Shown here piece after piece: positions 1 to 5,958 of a DNA stretch of 6,380 bases. The stretch covers positions 1-6,380 of the forward strand of contig JAMCTD010000039.1 of the NCBI GenBank assembly GCA_023380995.1. Reading direction: 5' to 3'. Position 1 is the first letter of the stretch. The number at the start of each line of letters is the position of its first letter. Position numbers and translations under genes: made by a program. The stretch is from Patescibacteria group bacterium (GTDB taxonomy: Bacteria; Patescibacteria; Microgenomatia; Daviesbacterales; UBA10151). The notes under the pieces were generated by a model. It made no database searches and had not been told where the DNA came from. It saw nothing but the letters and a program-made list of their open reading frames with translations.

Positions 1-106
1 AAATTATTGAAGAATTAAAGGGTAAAAAAGTTGGGGTAATTGAAGATGCAGGCGAGCTTAATAAAATAGCAGAGCAAGTTATAAAAGAGAATCCAAAAGC
101 TGTAGA
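1..106 (+). repeat. Inverted duplicate of an internal gatB segment (copy 1)
   Basis: These 106 bases are the exact reverse complement of 1520-1625, with no mismatch or gap (paired positions always sum to 1626). Read on the plus strand they code the same peptide as GatB residues about 361-396, in its C-terminal YqeY-like domain. The plus frame runs from position 3 to a TAA at 174-176, passing from gatB sense sequence into dnaE antisense sequence, so it is not a real gene. Identity stops at 106/107, where dnaE sequence begins. Whether the copy extends to the left of the window is unknown. It is probably an amplification or assembly chimera; a real inverted duplication is the alternative. Confidence 0.97.
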
Positions 107-1331
107 CTGTCAAAAAACGCTCAAAGGGCAACAAATAGTCCAAAGGGTTCAAATTAGTGACCCCAAGGCAATATAAAACCATTGAAGCAGCTGCAGAACC
201 TCTGGTATTGGTAATAATCCCCCTTTGGTGGGCCCATTCCATAAAATCAGCAACCACCAAAAAATAATCAGCATATTTCTTCTTCTCAATTACACCTAAT
301 TCATACTCAATACGGTCTTTAACCGCATTTGTTACCCTAAGCTTTTCTTGGGCATATTTATAAGTTTGCTCCCTTAAATATTCCATGGAAGACTTGCCTT
401 TAGGGGTATCAAATACAGGAAACTTGGCAACTCCTAACGTGATGTCCAAATCTACCATGTCTGCAATTTTTACAGTATTTTCCAAAGCTTCAGGCAAATC
501 TTTAAAAATTTCTTCCATCTGTTCAGGAGACTTTACAAAATAATCAGGGGTATCAATCATCCTAAGCCTTTTTACCTCTGAAAGCAGTTTTCCTGTTTGC
601 ACACAAAGCAGGGCATCTTGAGCTTCAGCATCTGTTTTTGCTGTATAGTGGCAATCATTGGTAGCCACAATCGGCACCCCTGTTTTGGGAGAAAGCTCTT
701 TTATTGCCTGAAAAGTCCGGTTTTGAATATCTAAAAGTTCCTTAAGATCCTTTTTTACTGTCTCATCTAAAGCCTGATCCAAAGCTTCCTGATATGGGTG
801 GCGTTGTATTTCCAGGTAGAAGTTTTCTTCCCCAAATATATCAAGGTAACTTTTAATTACTTCTTCTGATTTTTTAAGATCTTCTGTGTTTAAAGACCTG
901 ATAAACTCTCCTGAGGGACAACCTGACAGAGCAATCAACCCTTCGTGCATCTGCTTAAGTAAAACTTTATCCACCCTTGGCCTGTAATAATATCCTTCAG
1001 CATGGGCAATAGTAACAAGCTTCATTAAATTAAGATAACCCTGGTAATTTTTGGCCAGAACTGTTAAATGATAAGGCTCACTATCCAATTTTCCTTCTTT
1101 ATCCTTATATGATCTTTTGGCAACATACATCTCCACCCCAATAATTGGCTTTATTCCTGCTTCCCTGCATGCTTTATAAAACTCAATTGCCCCATACATT
1201 ACCCCATGGTCTGTAATAGCTACAGCATCCATTCCCATATCTTTAACAGATTTTATAAGGTTGGGAATTTTGGATAAGCCATCTAAAAGGGAATATTGGG
1301 TGTGGTTGTGCAGATGAACAAACTTTGGCAT
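15..1331 (-). CDS. dnaE: DNA polymerase III alpha subunit, N-terminal part, broken by a chimeric junction
   Basis: This is the replicative DNA polymerase catalytic subunit, N-terminal part only. Residues 1 to about 70 open the PHP domain: HLHNHT at 6-11 and ITDHG at 39-43 supply metal-ligand histidines and an aspartate. Further family signatures are YYRPRVD (115-121), SGCPSGE (136-142) and NDCHY (225-229). The polymerase core begins at NTRGSAAAS (375-383) and runs to PFERFL (402-407). Authentic DnaE ends at T408. Residues 409-438 come from the antisense of the gatB duplicate at 1-106 and are not DnaE-like. The family is usually 1000-1200 residues, and the break falls just before the expected PDIDxDF motif with catalytic aspartates, so this product could not polymerise DNA. 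The ATG at 1331 gives the canonical N-terminus. It lies 64 bases after the gatB stop, with no clear ribosome binding site. The palm motif lacks glycines usual in GxGRGSAAGS. Identity is very secure; whether the truncation is biological is doubtful. Confidence 0.95.
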   Translation of the reverse strand: MPKFVHLHNHTQYSLLDGLSKIPNLIKSVKDMGMDAVAITDHGVMYGAIEFYKACREAGIKPIIGVEMYVAKRSYKDKEGKLDSEPYHLTVLAKNYQGYLNLMKLVTIAHAEGYYYRPRVDKVLLKQMHEGLIALSGCPSGEFIRSLNTEDLKKSEEVIKSYLDIFGEENFYLEIQRHPYQEALDQALDETVKKDLKELLDIQNRTFQAIKELSPKTGVPIVATNDCHYTAKTDAEAQDALLCVQTGKLLSEVKRLRMIDTPDYFVKSPEQMEEIFKDLPEALENTVKIADMVDLDITLGVAKFPVFDTPKGKSSMEYLREQTYKYAQEKLRVTNAVKDRIEYELGVIEKKKYADYFLVVADFMEWAHQRGIITNTRGSAAASMVLYCLGVTNLNPLDYLLPFERFLTVYSFWILFYNLLCYFIKLACIFNYPNFFTL

Positions 1332-1347
1332 AGAATTTGGCTATGCT

Positions 1348-1377
1348 ATTTTCCAACACACCTGGACAATGTTTCAA
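1348..1377 (-). promoter_or_regulatory. Possible weak dnaE promoter in the gatB-dnaE gap
   Basis: In the 64-base gap between gatB and dnaE the minus strand has TTGAAA (1377-1372, five of six to the -35 consensus) and, 18 bases on, GAAAAT (1353-1348, four of six to the -10 consensus). This could give dnaE its own start, but in AT-rich DNA such a match is not rare. Cotranscription with gatB is equally possible. The gap holds no convincing terminator. Confidence 0.25.
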
Positions 1378-1395
1378 GTAGGAATATTACAGAAA

Positions 1396-2706
1396 TTACG
1401 TTTCCAGTAATTTTTCAATAGCTGCTTTTAGTTTTGAGGAATCTGCTTTACCCAAAGATAATCTCATTCCTCCTCCTATTAATGACTGCAAGGCCGCAAC
1501 TTTCCCTTTTTTATAATCCTCTACAGCTTTTGGATTCTCTTTTATAACTTGCTCTGCTATTTTATTAAGCTCGCCTGCATCTTCAATTACCCCAACTTTT
1601 TTACCCTTTAATTCTTCAATAATTTGCGTTGGTAATACAGATTCTATGTCTGGTTTTTTGTTGATCATATAGTTTGCTACATCTTTTGCAGGTATTTGAT
1701 GTTTTTTACCATGTTCTACTGCTTGCTCAAAATAATCAGCCAATTCTTTTGATTCTGTAAGTATCTTTGCTGATGCTTTTGTTAATTTATAATCTTCAAC
1801 AAATCTCTGCTCTTTATCCCATGGTAATTCCGGTAATCCTTGTTTTATTTTTGTCCATTGTCCATTGTTAATTATCAATTGAGGAAGATCTGGTTCGGGA
1901 AAATAGCGGTAATCATGAGCCTCCTCTTTACTTCTTTGTAAATATGTACACTTTTTGTTTTCATTCCAACCCCTGGTCTCTTGTAATAACTTTTCTCCCC
2001 TTTCCAAAGCCTCAATTTGTCTTTTTATCTCATACTCAATGGCAGCTACCATAAACCTAAAGCTGTTGATATTTTTAAGTTCAACTCTATAAGGAGGTAA
2101 TTCTTTTTGACCAACAGTGCGGACTGATATATTTGCTTCCAACCGCATATCTCCCCGCTCCATGTCCGCATTAGAAACACCCAAATATCTAAAAAGCTGT
2201 TGCAATTTTTTGGCATAATCCCTGACTGACTCCACATCTTTAAAATCAGGCTCAGTCACAATCTCTACAAGAGGAACACTAGACCTGTTAAAGTCAACTA
2301 AAGTCTGATTGCCAGCATGGGTTAATTTACCAGTATCCTCTTCTTGATGTGCCCGATTGATTCTTATCCATTGTCCATTATCAATTTTCAATTTTCCATT
2401 AATACATAATGGCCAGCGGTATTGGGAAATCTGGTAGCCTTTTGGCAAATCCGGGTAAAAATAATTTTTCCTTTCAAACCTGGACAAATCAGCAACAGTG
2501 CAATTTAAAGCTAAACCAATCTTCATACAATCTTCTATTGCTGCCTGGTTAATATAGGGCAAAGCACCCGGCAAACCTAAACAAACAGGGCAAGTGTGGG
2601 TATTTGGTTCTTTACCAAAATAATCAGCAGAGCATTTGCAAAACATCTTAGATTTAGTATTAAGCTCTACATGAACTTCCAATCCAATTACTGGCTCATA
2701 TTTCAT
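1396..2706 (-). CDS. gatB: Aspartyl/glutamyl-tRNA(Asn/Gln) amidotransferase subunit B
   Basis: GatB binds the mischarged Glu-tRNA(Gln) (or Asp-tRNA(Asn)), activates it with ATP, and transfers ammonia from GatA to make Gln-tRNA(Gln). Family signatures are clear: [10 protein letters not shown] near the N-terminus, four zinc-type cysteines (CxC at 23/25 and CPVC at 39/42), [17 protein letters not shown] (79-95), EEDTGKL (122-128), ELKNINSF and [11 protein letters not shown]. The C-terminus is the YqeY-like tail that contacts tRNA. The 436-residue length is slightly below the usual 470-480. I chose ATG at 2706 because it gives the canonical [12 protein letters not shown] start and an ATGA overlap with the gatA stop; a GTG at 2730 in the same frame would add eight residues. 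A weak GAAAGG lies upstream. Two heptamer-repeat arrays lie within the gene and both code an NGQW stretch. Residues 361-396 are duplicated, inverted, at the left edge of the window. The gene looks intact. Confidence 0.97.
   Translation of the reverse strand: MKYEPVIGLEVHVELNTKSKMFCKCSADYFGKEPNTHTCPVCLGLPGALPYINQAAIEDCMKIGLALNCTVADLSRFERKNYFYPDLPKGYQISQYRWPLCINGKLKIDNGQWIRINRAHQEEDTGKLTHAGNQTLVDFNRSSVPLVEIVTEPDFKDVESVRDYAKKLQQLFRYLGVSNADMERGDMRLEANISVRTVGQKELPPYRVELKNINSFRFMVAAIEYEIKRQIEALERGEKLLQETRGWNENKKCTYLQRSKEEAHDYRYFPEPDLPQLIINNGQWTKIKQGLPELPWDKEQRFVEDYKLTKASAKILTESKELADYFEQAVEHGKKHQIPAKDVANYMINKKPDIESVLPTQIIEELKGKKVGVIEDAGELNKIAEQVIKENPKAVEDYKKGKVAALQSLIGGGMRLSLGKADSSKLKAAIEKLLET
1520..1625 (-). 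repeat. gatB-internal segment duplicated inverted at 1-106 (copy 2, native)
   Basis: This is the native location of the 106-bp perfect inverted repeat, inside the intact gatB frame (residues about 361-396). Identity ends at both flanks: the base beyond 1520 differs from base 107, where the other copy is joined to dnaE. At the 1625 side the window ends, so the true extent is unknown. Confidence 0.97.
1854..1881. repeat. Degenerate heptamer tandem repeat in gatB (array B)
   Basis: On the plus strand there are four consecutive 7-base units: TCCATTG, TCCATTG, TTAATTA, TCAATTG. In the gatB frame the array codes roughly residues 276-285, containing NNGQW, just before the conserved LPELP. It shares its unit and its coded NGQW with the array at 2367-2401. 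It keeps the frame and barely changes the local length compared with ordinary GatB, so it is tolerated in a loop. Confidence 0.75.
2367..2401. repeat. Degenerate heptamer tandem repeat in gatB (array A)
   Basis: On the plus strand there are five consecutive 7-base units: TCCATTG, TCCATTA, TCAATTT, TCAATTT, TCCATTA. The 35 bases code about residues 102-114 of GatB, including DNGQW, immediately before the conserved RxHxEEDxGK segment. The same TCCATTG unit occurs twice in the array at 1854-1881. Heptamer repeats of this style (STRR-like) are known from cyanobacterial genomes; kinship with those is inference from appearance only. Confidence 0.8.
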
Positions 2707-4118
2707 AATTTCGGCTTTTCCTTTCTCCACTCTGTTGCTTGCTCATAAACTTCCCCTACATTTAAAATAGTTTCTTCATCCATATATTTTCCTAAAATCT
2801 GCAATCCAACTGGCAGTCCATCTACGAATCCACAAGGCAGGGACAATCCCGGAATCCCGGCCAAATTGGCTGTAATTGTGTAAACATCAGACAAATACAT
2901 AGTTAAAGGGTCTTGTGCTTTTTCTCCCAAATTCCAGGCTGTGGTGGGGGAGACCGGACCTACTATCACATCAACTTTCTCAAACACTTTTTCAAAATCC
3001 TGCTTGATTAAGGTTCTAACTTTAGCAGCTTTGGCATAATAATCATCATAATAACCAGAAGATAAACTATATGTCCCCAACATAATCCTCCTTTTTACTT
3101 CTTCACCAAAATCTACCCTTGTTCCGCCATACCTGATCCCATCAAACCTGGCATAATTTGAGGATATCTCTGAAGGCACCAAAATATAATAAGCTGCAAT
3201 ACCATACTCCGTGTGTGGCAAACTCACCTCAACTATTTCAGCCCCTAACTCCTCTAGCTTTTTTATTGCTTCTCTAACAACTTTCTCTACTCCTTTATCC
3301 AATCCTTTTCCAAAATACTCCTTTGGTAACCCAATTTTTAATCCTTTTAAATCATTCCTTAACTTTGAACTTTGAACTTTGAACTTTGAACTAGCACAAT
3401 TACTATCAAACCCATCAGGCCCACAAATCCACTCCAAAACCAATCTTGCATCCCCAACTGTTTTTGTTATTGGTCCAATTTGGTCAAAAGAAGAAGCCAT
3501 GGCAATAGCTCCATATCTGGAAACACGGCCATAACTGGGTTTTAAACCAACAATCCCACAAAGGGAAGCAGGCATCCTGATTGATCCTCCAGTATCTGTC
3601 CCCAAAGCAAAAGTACAAAGGTCTGCTGCCACTGCTGCAGCTGAACCACTGGAAGAACCGCCAGGAACTTTTTCTAAATTCCAGGGGTTTTTTGTGGGAC
3701 CAAAAGCAGAATTTTCCCCGGAAGAACCCATGGTAAACTCATCACAATTAGTTTTCCCCAACACACTTACCCCTTGTTCTTCCAGCTTATTAATTACTGT
3801 AGCATTATAAGGGGGTATAAAATTACTCAATATTTTTGACCCCGCAGTAGTCTTAATATTTTTGGTTAAAATGGAGTCTTTAATTGCCGCAGGAATACCG
3901 CGCGGATTTTTTTGCAAATCTTCACTGATTGTTAAAAAGGCATTTATTTTTGGATTTAATATTGTGATTTTTTCAAAGTATGCTTCGTTTAACTCTTTCT
4001 CTGAAAAGGCTTTATCTTCCAAACCTTTTAATGTCTCTGTTAATGTAAGTTCTGTTAAATTTTGAATTTTGGATTGTAATTTTGAATTTTGCATTTTGAA
4101 TTTTGGATTATTCTTCAA
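2703..4118 (-). CDS. gatA: Aspartyl/glutamyl-tRNA(Asn/Gln) amidotransferase subunit A
   Basis: This is the glutaminase subunit: it hydrolyses glutamine and channels ammonia to GatB. It belongs to the amidase-signature family. The Ser-cis-Ser-Lys triad is visible as K80 (AAIKDS), S155 (GGSSSGSA) and S179 (DTGGS), followed by [16 protein letters not shown]. The [18 protein letters not shown] segment near residues 317-334 is also typical. The 471-residue length fits the family. The start is uncertain: TTG at 4118 overlaps gatC by 11 bases and has AGGAG three bases upstream, while ATG at 4094 has no close Shine-Dalgarno. Homologous sequence begins only around LTELTLTE (residue 21); the preceding residues are coded by a heptamer repeat. 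A second perfect heptamer array codes [11 protein letters not shown] (243-253) in the loop before [12 protein letters not shown]. The stop overlaps the gatB start as ATGA, suggesting translational coupling. A 30-bp piece of this gene recurs in htpX. Function is secure; the start is not. Confidence 0.97.
   Translation of the reverse strand: MKNNPKFKMQNSKLQSKIQNLTELTLTETLKGLEDKAFSEKELNEAYFEKITILNPKINAFLTISEDLQKNPRGIPAAIKDSILTKNIKTTAGSKILSNFIPPYNATVINKLEEQGVSVLGKTNCDEFTMGSSGENSAFGPTKNPWNLEKVPGGSSSGSAAAVAADLCTFALGTDTGGSIRMPASLCGIVGLKPSYGRVSRYGAIAMASSFDQIGPITKTVGDARLVLEWICGPDGFDSNCASSKFKVQSSKLRNDLKGLKIGLPKEYFGKGLDKGVEKVVREAIKKLEELGAEIVEVSLPHTEYGIAAYYILVPSEISSNYARFDGIRYGGTRVDFGEEVKRRIMLGTYSLSSGYYDDYYAKAAKVRTLIKQDFEKVFEKVDVIVGPVSPTTAWNLGEKAQDPLTMYLSDVYTITANLAGIPGLSLPCGFVDGLPVGLQILGKYMDEETILNVGEVYEQATEWRKEKPKL
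3134..3163 (-). repeat. 30-bp exact repeat, gatA copy (probable donor)
   Basis: The 30 bases at 3134-3163 are identical to 5199-5228, same orientation and same reading frame; both code SNYARFDGI. In GatA this segment is family-typical (SSNxARFDGxRYG), so this is probably the original copy. The flanking bases differ on both sides. Confidence 0.95.
3361..3392. repeat. Perfect heptamer tandem repeat in gatA (array C)
   Basis: On the plus strand AACTTTG occurs four times without error (3361-3388), followed by a partial AACT. In gatA it codes [11 protein letters not shown], residues 243-253, a loop between the GPDGFDS motif and [12 protein letters not shown] that varies among GatA proteins. Because seven is not a multiple of three, the units are read in three frames in turn. 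The lack of sequence decay suggests recent expansion or slippage. Confidence 0.9.
4059..4106. repeat. Degenerate heptamer repeat over the gatA start (array D)
   Basis: On the plus strand ATTTTGN recurs: ATTTTGA, ATTTTGG, a shorter ATTGTA, ATTTTGA, ATTTTGC, ATTTTGA, ATTTTGG. It starts next to the gatC stop (4108-4110) and codes residues about 5-20 from the TTG start of gatA, a stretch rich in Lys, Gln, Asn and Ser with no GatA homology. It seems to have been added between the gatA ribosome binding site and the conserved coding region. Confidence 0.85.
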
Positions 4119-4398
4119 ATACTCCTTTTGTTACAAACATACCTTCTTTCTTCTGTGGAGCGTTTAAAAGAGCTTCTTGCTGAGACAAACTTGGAATAGC
4201 CTCATCTTCCCTCATTACATTATTTAACCCTGTAACATTAAAAGTAGGTTCTACGTTTGAGGTATCAACTTGATTTAGTTGCTCCACATATCCCAAAATC
4301 TTAGAAAGTTGTTCAGAATATTTTTCTTCTTCTTGAGGAGTAAGTGGTAAATTAGCAAGTTTGGCAACCTTTTTCACCTGATCAGAAGTTAACTTCAT
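4108..4398 (-). CDS. gatC: Aspartyl/glutamyl-tRNA(Asn/Gln) amidotransferase subunit C
   Basis: This small 96-residue subunit wraps around and stabilises the GatA-GatB complex. The length is the family norm. The N-terminal helical segment [18 protein letters not shown], the middle [19 protein letters not shown] and the later MREDEA segment all match GatC. ATG at 4398 is the only sensible start and has no Shine-Dalgarno. Instead a strong promoter places the predicted transcript start about two bases before the ATG. It is the first gene of the gatC-gatA-gatB operon. Its last codons (K-G-V) contain AAAGGAG, which serves as the likely ribosome binding site for gatA, so gatC and gatA are probably translationally linked. 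In an organism without glutaminyl-tRNA synthetase the complex is essential; the window alone cannot show that. Confidence 0.95.
   Translation of the reverse strand: MKLTSDQVKKVAKLANLPLTPQEEEKYSEQLSKILGYVEQLNQVDTSNVEPTFNVTGLNNVMREDEAIPSLSQQEALLNAPQKKEGMFVTKGVFEE
4122..4127 (-). promoter_or_regulatory. Ribosome binding site for gatA inside the end of gatC
   Basis: The minus strand reads AAGGAG at 4127-4122, within the gatC codons for Lys-Gly-Val, three bases before the TTG at 4118 and 27 before the ATG at 4094. This supports the TTG start, though the spacing is short. An original start that lay a few bases downstream may have been displaced by the heptamer array. Confidence 0.55.
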
Positions 4399-4399
4399 A

Positions 4400-4435
4400 T
4401 ACCAGGATTATAGTAGATTAATTAAGTTCTGTTAA
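4400..4435 (-). promoter_or_regulatory. Sigma-70-type promoter of gatC, predicted near-leaderless
   Basis: The minus strand has TTAACA (4435-4430, five of six to consensus), an exactly 17-base spacer, and a perfect TATAAT (4412-4407). The expected start point is near 4400, only about two bases before the gatC ATG at 4398, so the mRNA would be essentially leaderless. This agrees with the absence of a Shine-Dalgarno before gatC. It would drive gatC-gatA-gatB and perhaps dnaE. Seven-base inverted arms AATTAAG/CTTAATT (4420-4426 and 4446-4452) flank the -35 element. Confidence 0.75.
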
Positions 4436-4452
4436 GGAGTAAATTCTTAATT

Positions 4453-5379
4453 TCAAGACAGACCTTCCATCTCACGCAGAGCCTTAACCCGGACTTCAAT
4501 TGGTGGATGGGTGTTGAAAAGACCTGCAAACCAACCCACTGCATCTTTGCCCTTTAGTGGATTTACGATATAAAGGTGAGCTGTTCCCCTATTGGCTACT
4601 TCCAAAGGCTCTTTGTCAGAAGAAATTTTAAGTAAAGCATTTGCCAACCCTTCAGGATACCTTGTTAATAACACCCCTGAAGCATCTGCCAAAAGCTCCC
4701 TTCTTCTGGAAACTGCCAGTTGTATTAAAGTAGCAATAATTGGGGCCAAAATAGCTGCTGCAATGCCCAAAATAACAAAAATAGTATTATTGCCTTCCCT
4801 ATCCCGGTCTCTTCCTCCAAACCACATCGACCTTAAGAAAAAATCTGAAAGCAAGGCTACAGTTCCTACTAAAATTGATACCACACTCATAAGAAGAGTG
4901 TCCCTGTTGCCAACATGTGATAATTCATGTGCAGTTACCCCCTCCAACTCTTGTTTGTTCAACTTCTGCAAAATTCCAGTGGTAAAAGCTATGGCTGCAT
5001 GTTTAGGATCCCTGCCTGTGGCAAAAGCATTTGGAGCTGTATCTTCAATAGTATAAATCTTTGGGACAGGCAAACCTGCAGCAATACAAAGATTCTCCAC
5101 CAAATGATAAAGTTCTTTGTTTTCATCATGTTTAACAAGCTTTGCCCCTGAAATCCCTAAAACAATTTTGTCTGACCAGTAGTAAGAAACAAAGTTCATG
5201 ATCCCATCAAACCTGGCATAATTTGAGGTTAAGCCCAAACCTCCAACTTGCCCATAACCAAATCCCCGGGCAATTATGTAAACCACTGCCACCACAAACA
5301 CTGAGAAAAAAAACATGATAACCCAAGTCTTGAAAGTATTTTTAGAAACTTGATCCCAAGCTGTATTTATTGTGGCCAT
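4453..5379 (-). CDS. htpX: HtpX-like membrane zinc metalloprotease (M48B)
   Basis: HtpX is a membrane-anchored zinc endopeptidase that cuts damaged or misfolded membrane proteins. Of 308 residues, 17-37 form the first membrane helix. The HELSH zinc motif is at 151-155, with the third ligand probably E228 in RRRELLAD. PNAFATGRDP (116-125) and NTHPPIEVRVKAL (289-301) are typical. Hydrophobic stretches at about 164-183 and 198-222 bracket the charged loop GGRDRDRE. The expected second N-terminal helix, around 48-67, is interrupted by SNYARFDGI (52-60). That segment is coded by an exact 30-bp copy of gatA sequence and is too polar for a good membrane span. The flanking GLGLT and MNFVSYYWSDKIVL look normal. 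The ATG at 5379 has no Shine-Dalgarno and follows a palindrome after lemA. LemA-HtpX pairing is common. The protease domain appears intact, but topology may be altered, or the insert may be an assembly error. Confidence 0.95.
   Translation of the reverse strand: MATINTAWDQVSKNTFKTWVIMFFFSVFVVAVVYIIARGFGYGQVGGLGLTSNYARFDGIMNFVSYYWSDKIVLGISGAKLVKHDENKELYHLVENLCIAAGLPVPKIYTIEDTAPNAFATGRDPKHAAIAFTTGILQKLNKQELEGVTAHELSHVGNRDTLLMSVVSILVGTVALLSDFFLRSMWFGGRDRDREGNNTIFVILGIAAAILAPIIATLIQLAVSRRRELLADASGVLLTRYPEGLANALLKISSDKEPLEVANRGTAHLYIVNPLKGKDAVGWFAGLFNTHPPIEVRVKALREMEGLS
5199..5228 (-). repeat. 30-bp exact repeat, htpX copy (probable recipient)
   Basis: This is identical base for base to 3134-3163 in gatA, in the same frame, coding HtpX residues 52-60 (SNYARFDGI). 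HtpX proteins normally carry a hydrophobic helix here, so the segment looks foreign. The overall spacing to the downstream SYYWSDKIVL motif seems near normal, which points to replacement more than simple insertion (inference). Confidence 0.95.
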
Positions 5380-5401
5380 ATTATGCTAATTTTAGCATAA
5401 T
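5380..5401. promoter_or_regulatory. 22-base palindrome between lemA and htpX, with possible htpX promoter
   Basis: ATTATGCTAA and TTAGCATAAT form perfect 10-base arms around TT, filling most of the 27-base gap and abutting the htpX ATG. On the minus strand the left arm and centre include TGCTAAAAT, which matches an extended -10 (TGnTAnAAT type). A start about seven bases on would give a nearly leaderless htpX mRNA; the -35 match is poor. It could be a repressor operator overlapping that promoter, or a small hairpin controlling htpX translation. There is no T-tract, so a terminator is unlikely. Confidence 0.6.
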
Positions 5402-5406
5402 GGAGA

Positions 5407-5958
5407 TTAAAATTGAACCTTGATATCTGCTTTTTCTTCTTCTGTAGCTTTAAAGAATTCTTCTTTCTTAAACCCAAACATATTGGCAATTAAAACAGAA
5501 GGGAATGTTTCAATAGTGTTATTTAAATCCAAAACATTAGTGTTATAAAATTGCCTGGGGATTTGGTTATTTGTTTCTGTATCAGAAAGCTCATCTTGAA
5601 GTTGTTTAAAATTTTCAGAAGCTCGAAGTTGTGGGTAGCCTTCAGCCACAGCAAAAAGGGATTTTAAGGCTCCAGACAGTTGATTATTAGCATCAGCAGC
5701 CTCGTGTGGAGTCTTAGCGCTTACCAAAGCTGAGCGGGCTTTTGTAACGTTTTCAAAAAGTTCTTTTTCATGCTTGGCATAACCTTTAACTGCTTCTACT
5801 AAGTTTGGGATTAAAGAAGATCTTCTTTTAAGCTGAACATCAATCTGAGACCAGGCTTCACGGACACGGTTACGGAGGGTAACTAAACCATTGTAGGTAG
5901 TAAGTAACCATAACACCAGTAAAACAACTACTCCCAGGATAATATATCCAATCATCAT
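5407..5958 (-). CDS. lemA: LemA family membrane protein
   Basis: This 183-residue protein has an uncleaved N-terminal membrane anchor (about residues 3-20, [18 protein letters not shown]) followed by a helical-bundle domain expected outside the cytoplasm. The family signature [19 protein letters not shown] (22-40), [24 protein letters not shown] (41-64), the later FYNTNV...FPS segment and the terminal FGFKKEEFF are all present, and the length is normal. The precise function of LemA is not established. It is often encoded beside htpX, as here, which suggests a shared role in membrane protein quality control (inference). The ATG at 5958 overlaps the polX stop as ATGA, with a second ATG directly after; no good Shine-Dalgarno is seen, so reinitiation after polX is plausible. 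The gene looks intact. Confidence 0.95.
   Translation of the reverse strand: MMIGYIILGVVVLLVLWLLTTYNGLVTLRNRVREAWSQIDVQLKRRSSLIPNLVEAVKGYAKHEKELFENVTKARSALVSAKTPHEAADANNQLSGALKSLFAVAEGYPQLRASENFKQLQDELSDTETNNQIPRQFYNTNVLDLNNTIETFPSVLIANMFGFKKEEFFKATEEEKADIKVQF

Noticed and set aside
3..176. Plus-strand open frame joining GatB-like residues to dnaE antisense
   Set aside because: It is a by-product of the inverted junction; no start is visible and the second half has no coding character.
1393..1413. Hairpin at the gatB stop (AAATTAC / GTAATTT arms, 7-base loop) as an intrinsic terminator
   Set aside because: The stem is AT-rich and short and has no T-tract after it on the minus strand, the transcribed direction.
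2090..2100. AAGGAGGT on the plus strand resembling a strong ribosome binding site
   Set aside because: No plus-strand gene follows; the complement simply codes Pro-Pro-Tyr in GatB.
1854..2401. The gatB repeats as a CRISPR array
   Set aside because: Units are 7 bases, directly adjacent, without spacers, and lie in frame inside a gene.
4592..5056. 154-codon open frame on the plus strand opposite htpX
   Set aside because: The minus-strand frame is a clear HtpX with catalytic motifs; the plus frame has no recognisable family and reflects codon bias of the real gene.
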